From: Stercorarius parasiticus
Lineage: Eukaryota; Chordata; Aves; Charadriiformes; Stercorariidae
DNA: 64,000 bases
Assembly: GCA_013396915.1 (NCBI GenBank)
Contig: VWZL01005124.1
Span: 71,548-135,547, forward strand
Direction of reading: 5' to 3'
Below are positions 56,401 through 64,000 of the stretch, piece by piece (within the stretch, counting starts at the first letter, position 1; each line of letters begins with the position of its first letter). The position numbers and the translations under genes were made by a program. The notes beneath the pieces were generated by a model. The model had not been told where the DNA came from, did no database searches, and worked only from the letters and a program-made list of their open reading frames with translations.

Positions 56401-58960
56401 TCCCTGGACACATCTTGCTTACAGCTCCTCACAAACCTGCCCCAAAGTTATCTTGCCACCCTGCCCACACAGCCCTGCCAGTTCTCCTCTGCCTCCCTGG
56501 CCTTCCTGCTTGTGGGGAGAGCACATTCACCTCCGTGGCACCAAGCAAACCAGCTGACATGCTGCTGCACGGGCCAGGGGGTCTCCTGGGCTTTGGGGAC
56601 GGAAGTAGTTCATCAAGGGGCAAGAGGGGCGAAGGCCCACACTGGATGCCAGCCTGGGGCAGTGATGCTGAGGGACAAGGGGAAGCAGGATGGGCATGTG
56701 CTGTGTGCTCTGTGTCAGCGATGCCTCCATCATCCTGGCACCTGGGCACAAGCAGGGGGTGTAAATTGTGGGCCCCAGTACAGAGCATAGCGATGCTCAA
56801 CCACATGCATCCCATTCCCAGTATGCCACCCTCTGCATCCCAGGTCCAGCTGATCCCCCACACCAGCACAGGCACCCTGACACATCCATCATCCCCATGT
56901 GAAGATCCTGACACGAGGACCCCACACTCCTGACCTGTAGACCAGTTGAGGCTCGTTCTCTCCCTTAGGGATATGCTGTTTCTGCATAGGACTGGCTCAG
57001 GCCCATTGTGGCCAGTCTTGCTGTGCAAGGCTCCCACTGCTGGGAACCATGTCCCATGTGAGAGGGTCTCGGTTAGACTTTTTCAGCAGAACCCAGTTTG
57101 TTTGTCACTTGTTTAGCACGGCATTCCCCTTGGAGTCTCACTCAAATGTCTCTGGATTTTGCCCTGGAGAGTGTTGGCTCTGGGATATTGCAGAGCAAAC
57201 AAAGAGGAGAGATAAAGGGATAACATTATCCTGCCAGAGCAAACACAACTCTCCAGCCTCCATCCCAACGACTGCAAAGGCCATGCAGGTCCACCGCTGC
57301 TGTCACCTCCCACCTCAGCTCCTCGCTGGCGCCAAGACTTTGCCTCTGCTCCTGCCTGGTGGTGCAGGAAGGCCACATGCGGCACACCGACCTCCCACCA
57401 GATGCTGCCTCCATGGCCTCAGTACTTCTCCACTCCCAGCCCTCGTTCTCCCCCATCCATGATGTCCCAGTGCCAGGGCTGCCTGATCCTGCCCTCTGCA
57501 TCTGCAGCAAACTTGTTTCTACCCTGCTGGTGCTCATGGCACCTTGGGGTCCCTGTCCTCCACCTCCCTTCTCCTTTGCTGTCTCCATCCACTAACTTTG
57601 CCTTTGGCGCCCACCTCTCAGTCTGTCCCTGCCATCTCCTGCCAAGTCCATGCTGACCCTGAGCTCTCCATCTTCTGGTGTCCACGTGCACGTCTTCTCT
57701 GCCCCTGCCATGGTCCCTGCCCCACGGTCGGTACTCAACACCTTCCCTGCTGTGATGCCTGCCCCTGATGCAACCCTGAGCTTGACAGCACAGCTGGCCA
57801 GGGCTCCCCGAGAAGTGTCTGTCCTGCCAAGAGCGGGGGTGAGGGGAGCCCAGCCTCTCTCTTTCTCCATACACAGAGCAGCTCTTCTCCTGCCCAGCCC
57901 AGACTCCGTGGGCAAGTCAGAGCGTGAGCCGAGTTTCCTGCTGTTGTGTCTCCCGTCCCCCGTGTAAGTCACGCTGGGCAGGGCAGGTCTGATCTGGTCT
58001 CCTCGCCTCGAGTTTCCTCCTACCTCCCTTAGACTGCAACCAAAAGGCAGGATCTTGTGGGGAGAGGTCACGGCTGCCCCAACAGCCAACAACCCCTTTT
58101 CAGAGGATGTGGAAACCTCCTTTCACCGGTGCCTGCTTGCAGAGACTGTCTCCAGGGCTGGACCATCTCCTAGCAGCAGCTGGAGGCTGGCTGGAGGTGG
58201 GTTTACAAGCAGGAGACCATTGGATCTTAACAAAAGCAGGAAATGGGTGTAGTTCTCCTTGCGGAGGAGGTAGGAATAGCAGATCCCCCAGAGGAGGTGA
58301 GGCCAGCTTAGAAAGCAGCAGGGATGTGGTAGATTCAGCTGATTCCTTGCAAAGCTGTGCTTCCAGAGAGCTTCCCTCTTCCTGCTCCTCTCCAGCCTCT
58401 CCTCCCTTTGGGCCAGCTCTGCCAGACCCTCAGCCACTCCTGCACCAGCAGTGTCCTGGCCAGAGTATGGCTGAAGATGACTGCTCCTAGACCCGCACCC
58501 TGTCAGGTCCAGGGATCTAGAGATGTAGAGGCAGCAAAGGGTGCCAGAGGACCCCCAGACACCTCATGCATAGCACAACTCACTGATTCCTACCCAGGAG
58601 ACCCTTGTGTTAAGCCCCATGAGCAAGAATTGGAGTCTGTAGGGGAATAAACAGAGTGTCAGCGGCAGGGGACAGGATGGAGACCACCACAGCCCAAGTC
58701 CCTGGCATGGGCATGGTTCTGGGACCAGCAGGAGCTGCCCCTTGGGGGTGTTTCCCAGCCCAGGGAAGCTGAGCATTCCCACAGGCTTCCAATAGTCTGA
58801 GAGTCTCTGGGAAGCTCATCTCAAGTCTGAATCCCAAGATCAGCTCGGGCTTTGAGCACCAAAGCTAGGTTTGCCAGCAGGGTTTCACTTTTGATGCTCT
58901 GCTGTTTCTACTTGAAGAAATGTTTAGTGCCACAGAGGATAGGGGGAGATTGCGGAAACC
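56400..58960. other. Unique DNA, no gene recognised
   Basis: GC-rich except 57,060-57,250. Frames of 130-200 codons overlap on both strands and show no recognisable domain. C/T-rich from 57,300 to 57,900. Confidence 0.5.
57211..57230. promoter_or_regulatory. Three GATA sites within 20 bp
   Basis: AGATAA at 57,210-57,215, GGATAA at 57,218-57,223 and TTATCC (reverse orientation) at 57,226-57,231. They follow GAGCAAACAAAG, a forkhead-like sequence, at about 57,194-57,205. The tight triple arrangement is uncommon by chance; its role is inferred. Confidence 0.3.
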
Positions 58961-59164
58961 TTCCTGTTCTCTACAAAAGTCCACCTGAACCCTGAAGCAA
59001 GAGACTAATTAATTACTGCTTGAATAGTTGCAGGGCACCGCAGACAATCTGTTCCCAATGGCCTGTGAAGGGAAGGGATGAGGTGGACGATTTCGCCCCG
59101 GGGAGGCCAGGGGAGGTCACTCCCCCCAGCCCATTCTCACATCAGCTTCAGAGTTGCTTCCAGA

Positions 59165-60300
59165 AGGTGGATTAAATGGTTTATTTTTTAAAGAGAGATC
59201 TAATCTCTTTACAAAAGCTTGAGCAATGTTGTGAGCCCATCATCTCCCTGAGAAAAGCTCTTCCAACCTTCAAATGCTTTCACCACTGGGACACTGGCTT
59301 TCAATTCAAGGCTGAATCTGCCTCTCTTCAACTCCAGCCCTGCTCTTGTTACACCTTTCTGTGGGATTTAACAGTTACCCACTATCTTTTCCAAGTGGGA
59401 GGACACAGGCTGGGGTCCTCAGATCACCTGACAACACACTTTTTAAAGAGCCTCACATCATTAGGCCTGGCTTTCCAGCCTGTGGTCGGGTCTGTGGTGC
59501 TCCTTCAAGCTGTCCCGGTATTCCCCTGCCTTCCCCTGAGTGTGGGTGCCAGATGCAGTGCTCCAGCAGTGAGCCATTCACCAGCTCTCCCCTTCCAGAC
59601 ACCCAGAACAGGGCGCACCAAGTTCATTTTGGGCTATTTGTTCCTGATGATCCCTAATTCCTCTTCCACGGACAAATCTACATCACTGGATGAGGCAGGT
59701 GCTCCCGGCAGGGCTTCAAATGAGCTCCCTTGGTGCCGGGTTGTATGCCAGTGTTGATATCTCCGCCCTGTATAGGCATGCCTAGAGTCATTGCTTTCCA
59801 GTATCTAGCCTGCAGGCTTAACATGCAAGCTTCATTTCCAGATATATTCCTGCATTTATCTGTATTCAAATGCACCCTGACCATTTAACCAGGTGATTCT
59901 GCATGAAACCGTCCTCCTTCCTTTCTATCTCATCGCTCTTGGTGTCATTTTCAAGCTTTGCCAGCAAAGATTTCATATCTTCATCTACATCATTGATAAA
60001 AATGTTTAATAGCAGTGGACGAAGTAGGGTTCCCTGGGGGGAGGTAGGTAGAAATAGCGCTACTTACCGATATCTACCCATTAGCAACTACCTCTGAGAT
60101 CTGCCAAGGAAGCATTTTTAATCCATCTAATATGTGCCCTGTTAATTTCTTATAATGCAAGTTTTAATCAAAATGTCAGGTGGAAGTAAGTCAAATGCCT
60201 CAGAGAGATCCGAGTGTACTATATCAACACAATTGCCTTTCTCAACCAGACCGGTATCGTGTCAGAAAAGGACAACAGGTTTGTGTGAGAAGCCCCACCA
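59165..60300 (-). mobile_element. Ancient CR1/L3-like LINE, 1.1 kb, RT to C-terminus
   Basis: The largest old element here. On the minus strand from 60,300: a CAAACCTGTTGTCCTTTTCT block; Val-Asp-Ile-Val-His-Ser-Asp-Leu-Ser-Glu-Ala-Phe-Asp (family VDVVYLDFSKAFD, first catalytic Asp region) near 60,215; CATTTTTATCAATGATGTAG near 60,000 (IFINDL region); AAAATGACACCAAGAGCGAT (end of FADDTK); TTGAATACAGATAAATGCAG near 59,860 (LNTDKC); and, in 59,165-59,360, AACAAGAGCAGGGCTGGAGT, AGGCAGATTCAGCCTTGAAT and TTTAATCC near the end of the frame. Many stops and frame changes show long inactivity. This is probably one insertion because the order is collinear. The subfamily is uncertain. Confidence 0.75.
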
Positions 60301-60740
60301 TCCACGTCACCACACTGGCTGCAGCTCCTGATGTCAGGGACCTCACATCACCATTTGTTTCTCCACCCAGGGATCCACGTGTGGACGAGAACCCACCAGA
60401 GACCAGCAAACCCCCATGAGCAATACCTTCACGCTCTTCTCCTAGCTCATATCCATGTGTCCTCCTCTTTTGCAGTGGTATTTTGGCAAAAGTGGTCCCC
60501 AAGGATGAGTTTTGGAGGCCATATGAGGAAGTCTGTGGTCCTCAGCCCCAGGGGTCCACCCCAGGAGGAGTTTCCAGCATGGCAATGGTGGAGCCCGTGT
60601 GGCCCCAAGATGGGAGGTTGGGCTGAGCACTGTGGGAGGGCGAGAGCTCAGGGGCTTCCCCGGCTTGCAGGATCTTTCATCCTCCGTCACCACAAAGCCG
60701 GGCCAGATCTGCATTTGCAGCAGCCCACAGAAGCTGCCTC
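60300..60740. other. No gene recognised
   Basis: Unique sequence between the LINE fossil and an AT-rich island; a 168-codon plus-strand frame (60,331-60,837) has no recognisable domain and enters the island. Confidence 0.45.
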
Positions 60741-60960
60741 TGTTGTCTTATTTTTGTTATTTTTGAGAGGATATTTTAGCGCTGAGCACATTCCCTCCTG
60801 TTGCCATGGCAGCCGTGACAGGGGTTATATACCGTGAGAAAAATACCAAAATTAATGAGTGAGTGAAAGTGCAGCCGAGAGAAAAATAAGGTTAAAAAAA
60901 GAGTTAAAACAGTAATAAAAACAATCTCCCAATAATTTGGCAGCAAGTATCCCACAGGCC
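60740..60960. promoter_or_regulatory. Candidate conserved island with RFX X-box
   Basis: AT-rich block with TTATTTTTGTTATTTTTGAG, GGATATTTTAGCGCTGAGC, TACCAAAATTAATGAGTGAG, AACAGTAATAAAAACAATC and CCAATAATTTGG. In its middle, GTTGCCATGGCAGC at 60,800-60,813 is a near-palindromic RFX X-box (consensus GTTGCCATGGCAAC, one mismatch). The flanking TTATATACC is TATA-like. No repeat similarity. About 2.8 kb from the right-edge CpG island. Confidence 0.42.
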
Positions 60961-60964
60961 AGGC

Positions 60965-61175
60965 AGGCAATGACCATCCGAGCCTTCCGTCCCCTCCATG
61001 GATGCCAGCGTGGGGCTCGGCTGCCTGCAGCCCATGGTCAGCACGTCTCCTGGTTTGTGCTCACCAGCACGGTGCGGTCCAAGGGCTGTGCCTCTCCCGC
61101 AGCATTCCACTCCCGCTCCGGATCAGGCTCCGGATCCAGCCCCTTCCCCCGCCCCGGCAAACCTGCAGCCCTTCA
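60965..61175. other. GC-rich spacer, no gene recognised
   Basis: CpG-containing sequence (for example TCCGGATCAGGCTCCGGATC near 61,116-61,135, a short duplicated block) between two AT-rich islands. Confidence 0.4.
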
Positions 61176-61179
61176 TTAC

Positions 61180-61345
61180 ATGGTAGGCACGCGGAGGAGA
61201 AGTTCTTTAATGTGCTCATTTCCTTGCATTTGGGTTTTGAGGATCTTTTTGTTTTTAATTGTAGAAACAAGCAAATTGTCAGAACATCTGTGTTATTAGC
61301 ATTTGCTGCCCAAATCCGTGCTGCTGCTTCTCCTGCGGAGCCCAG
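61180..61345. promoter_or_regulatory. Candidate conserved enhancer-like island
   Basis: TTCTTTAATGTGCTCATTTC, CTTGCATTTGGGTTTTGAGG, TTTTTGTTTTTAATTGTAG, AACAAGCAAATTGTCAG and GTGTTATTAGCATTTGC form a continuous AT-rich block with no stop-free frame of note and no repeat identity. With the neighbouring X-box island it makes a pair near the CpG island. Confidence 0.35.
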
Positions 61346-63430
61346 AGCTGATGAGAGAGAGAACAGAAGAGCCTTTGAACTCCTTGCAGCAGACGGCAGC
61401 CAGGTTGCTGCGTGTGTGTGTTGGGGAGGGGGTATTTATTCTCTTGTAAGGTTCATTTGCTCTCTGTGTTTCCCTTTCTTCTCGCTTTCCCAGAGATTTA
61501 GCTGGATGCTCTTCCCTCGCAGGCTTTGTTCTTCTGACAGGGCCCCACCGGCACCACGAAGCATCTGTCTCTGCATGATGCCAGAGCATCCCGGCACTGG
61601 GTATCCGCTTCACCGGGCCAGCCAGCGCCTCCAGCAGCATCTCCAGGGATGGTGGCACTGCCAGCACCCGGGCAGGTGGGTGGGAAGGACCCGGAGGGTC
61701 TCATGAAATAACTCAGTGGCCAAAGCAGCAGTTTGATGGTTTCCCGTAGCTTAGACTGGCCTTGTTTTTTGGGAAATGATGAAGGCAAGGTGAGGACTGG
61801 TGACTCACACTATAACGCCCAAGCAAAGGGAGGACAGGGAGTGACAATGCCAGCATCGGGCTTTTCCTTGCTGTCAGAGGGCAAGGAGCGCTCGGGGAGG
61901 AGCCTGACTGCTTTCAAAGGCAGCGGGCAGAGGAAGAAGGTAGAGACAGACTAATTACTCCTGCCCGGCAGCTCCCCTGGGCTGGGAAGAGGTGGTTCCT
62001 GAGGCTGGGACACTTTTTCCCATCATGATCTTAGAGTCTGGACCCGTCTCTAAGAAACACGCCTGAGCAGAGGCTGCAGATGGCAGGCACCGGTCCCCAG
62101 CAAATAGGTGGCATCTAGTAAAGTGCCTGTGTGGACAGCCTCCCTGGCAGCTCCCCGCGTAGCTTATCGACTACCTGTGCCTCCAATCTCCAGTGATCTC
62201 TTAAGTTTGCCTTCACCGCTCCACAGCCAGCCTTGGACCCGCAGGGTCACTGCCTCAGCTCTCACCTTCACTACAGCTCTCCAGCCCTCCAAGGAGGGCT
62301 GCCAGTGACTGATAAATTAAATCTCACCTTGTCTCCAGAGAGTTTCATTCCCCTCTCTCTGTCCAGATCCCCAGCTCATGCTGTATCAACGGGGTAAACC
62401 CTGACAGACCCCACAGCTCCTTTCCCTGCCTTTCCACAGTGGGCTTTGACCTTCCCCGGGTTCTCGCTTCGCATCTTCTGCTAAATTGGCTTCATGAGAA
62501 TTGACACCCAGAAAAAAAACAAGCCAACCAAACAACAAACACACAGCCACAGAGAAGCCAACACCTCTGTAGTAGGAGAGATGGCTACGCTTCAGGAAAT
62601 CCTCGGAGGAGGGCAGGGTTTTCCACCCAGAGGGGATGACTCTCCAGCCCCTTTCTCCTGCCCAGCAGGAGGAAGCCCTGCCAGGGGTTAAGCTCCTTTC
62701 TTGTAGGGGTAAAAGCAGGGGGATTTGGGGTGAGCTGGAGCCAGGGCTGCTCTGAGCAGGCCAGCACAGCCTCTAGATGGTGCAGTCATGTCAGCCGAGC
62801 CGAGCATGTATGCGGTGAAGGGAGCTGCGCAACAGGTTGGCGTAGCTCAGCGGGAAGCAACGCTCCCATCCTCACGCTGCGGCGGCAAAGCAGAAAGGAC
62901 TTTCCAGCATCCTGGCAAGAAATCCATGCTGCAACCCACCGAGAAGGAGGGTGCTGCTTGGGGAGGGGTCCTGCAGCCCCTGTGGGGTGCCCGGCCCTTC
63001 GCGGGGTGCTGAGAGCCACCCCAGCGTCTACAGCTGGGAGCGTTTGAGGCCTTTGGCAGGGCCAGGCTGCAGATCCAGCCCACTGGCAGGGAGCACTGGT
63101 CTCCTGGCAGGAACACAGGGGCTAGTGAAGGCACCAAGGGAAGGGACACCCCTGGAACACGCTGTCCCCAGTCCCCCTGGGACTTGCGCTCGCCCATCCA
63201 AGGTCCCACGGGGCAAGTGAGGACCCAGCTGAGGTGGTGCAGCTTGCAAAGGCACGGCAAGGGCAAGCCAGGAGCTTGCAGGTGCTTTTTGCAGCTCAAA
63301 GGTGCTCTCTGCTCCTGAGTCCCGACACCCTGCCATAAAAGTATGATTCACCCAGGTGTGGCAGGAGGCGACAGTTGCTTTTCCTGGCCCCAACACCTCA
63401 CCCGGGCAGGGCTGATGGAGCCATTGCTTG
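61345..63430. other. GC-rich promoter-side flank, no gene recognised
   Basis: CpG frequency rises toward the right. A 62,840-62,856 stretch resembles a tRNA A box but has no B box. Long frames (61,002-61,706 plus; 63,028-63,936 minus) have no recognisable domain. CGCTGCGGCGG at 62,875-62,885 is a small CpG-dense patch. Confidence 0.45.
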
Positions 63431-63595
63431 CAGCCTGCCAGGAGCCCTCCTTGGCTGTGGAGGGATCTGAGCCCCCGGTGGGCTTGCTCGCATGGAGGGG
63501 TGCTTGCCTCAGCGCAGCGGGGTGCGCTGCCGGCCGGGTCCCCTTTCCCCATGCAGGGGCTGGGGGGCGTGAAGAAATTTCTTTTTACCGGATGT

Positions 63596-63637
63596 AAAAA
63601 AAAAAGAATGAATGAACAAATGAATGAATGAATAAGA
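63596..63637. repeat. A-run and (GAAT)n microsatellite
   Basis: Ten A residues (63,596-63,605) followed by GAATGAATGAACAAATGAAT and further GAAT units to about 63,634. It may be a simple microsatellite or the tail of a lost retroposed sequence; no recognisable body precedes it. Confidence 0.85.
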
Positions 63638-63689
63638 GCATTGGGAGGGGAGCAAAAGGGGAGACCTGTCCCACACTTGAGCGAAGGGG

Positions 63690-64000
63690 TCCCTGGAGTG
63701 AGGGGGTCCCGGGGGGCTGCGGGGATCCCCCCCTTCTCCTCCGCTATGGGGCTTAGCGCAGTGCCCGCCGTCCAGAGCCGGGCAGGCGGCTCTGCCCGGT
63801 TACCGATGCCCGTTCGTCCCGGCTGGGGCTGGGGATCTGATAAGGAGCCGGAGCTCCACCTCCCCGTGGTGGCGGCGAGAGGCGGAGGCAGCGGGGAANT
63901 GCCTGCGCTGCGCTTCCCTTCCACATCCTCACACACACCGAGGAACGGAGGCGGGCACGGACGGAGCTGCCCACCGGGGCTGCCGCCAGCCCTGCCGCCG
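63690..64000. promoter_or_regulatory. CpG island at right edge
   Basis: By my count about 28 CpG dinucleotides lie in 63,741-64,000, far denser than the rest of the window, with very high G+C. CTGATAAGG at 63,838-63,846 is an exact GATA-type site. No TATA box is seen, as is common for CpG-island promoters. It probably marks a promoter or first exon of a gene outside the window; the strand is not settled. Position 63,899 is an unresolved base (n). Confidence 0.75.
63746..64000 (+). other. Open frame running off the window (possible first exon)
   Basis: An ATG at 63,746 (G at -3 and G at +4, a favourable Kozak context) opens a frame of 85 codons with no stop up to the window edge, across the unresolved codon NTG at 63,899-63,901. 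The last stop upstream in frame is TGA at 63,629-63,631 in the GAAT repeat. The predicted peptide is rich in Gly, Pro, Arg and Ala with no recognisable domain. In DNA this GC-rich an 85-codon open frame can easily arise by chance, so this may be 5' untranslated sequence. Confidence 0.2.

Noticed and set aside
62838..62905. tRNA-like A box (GGCGTAGCTCAGCGGG)
   Set aside because: No B box (GTTCGANTCC-type) at the expected distance and no foldable acceptor or anticodon arms.
63028..63936. 302-codon minus-strand open frame, the longest in the window
   Set aside because: It runs through the GAAT microsatellite, the A-run and the unresolved base, has no recognisable domain and lies in very GC-rich DNA where stops are rare.
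1..64000. Endogenous retrovirus or LTR element
   Set aside because: No paired long terminal repeats, primer-binding site or protease/reverse transcriptase motif of retroviral type was seen. The reverse transcriptase traces found are LINE-type.
1..64000. CRISPR array, bacterial operon, phage or defence system
   Set aside because: No regularly spaced direct repeats, no ribosome-binding-site-led gene strings, and repeat content is clearly vertebrate.

Overview
The window looks like about 64 kb of non-coding nuclear DNA from a bird (another sauropsid is less likely). The main evidence is the repeats. Four readable CR1 LINE copies end in the short 3' tail repeats typical of avian CR1 (TGATTCTA-type, or CACAGAAT on the other strand). 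Scattered among them are much older CR1/L3-like LINE fossils and faint MIR-like SINE traces. The rest is single-copy, mostly GC-rich sequence with short AT-rich islands. Recognised repeats cover only a few percent of the window, which fits a bird genome.

I recognise no protein-coding gene, tRNA, rRNA, endogenous retrovirus, CRISPR array or bacterial-type operon. Open frames of 200-300 codons do occur, but they lack recognisable domains, are rich in Pro/Ser/Cys/Trp/His, overlap frames on the opposite strand, and in places run through repeats. I treat them as chance frames in GC-rich DNA.

Layout. 1-9 kb: unique DNA with AT-rich islands at 2.1-2.5, 5.9-6.1 and 7.0-7.2 kb and two old LINE fossils on the minus strand (6.8 and 7.6 kb). 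9.3 kb: CR1 tail, minus strand. 12.6-13.6 kb: decayed CR1 tail and an AT-rich segment. 16-28 kb: GC-rich DNA with AT-rich, homeodomain-motif-rich islands (16.5, 22.4, 23.8, 27.0 kb). 28.8-29.4, 38.3-38.8 and 43.8-44.4 kb: CR1 copies on the plus strand. 35.4 kb: cluster of bicoid-class (OTX/PITX-like) sites. 37.1 kb: probable decayed CR1. 42 kb: LINE fossil, minus strand. 49.1 kb: AT-rich island. 51.7 kb: LINE fossil, plus strand. 59.2-60.3 kb: a 1.1 kb LINE fossil, minus strand. 60.7-61.3 kb: AT-rich islands, one with an RFX X-box. 63.69 kb to the right edge: a CpG island, probably a promoter or first exon of a gene mostly outside the window. An 85-codon frame opens at 63,746 and runs off the edge.

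The simplest reading is a gene-poor flank or intron, possibly with distal regulatory elements, next to a CpG-island promoter at the right edge. I found no undescribed multi-gene system. The most testable leads are the candidate regulatory islands, the right-edge promoter, two strong G-quadruplex motifs and the old LINE fossils. No alignment, conservation or expression data were available, so regulatory calls are inferences from base composition and motif content.
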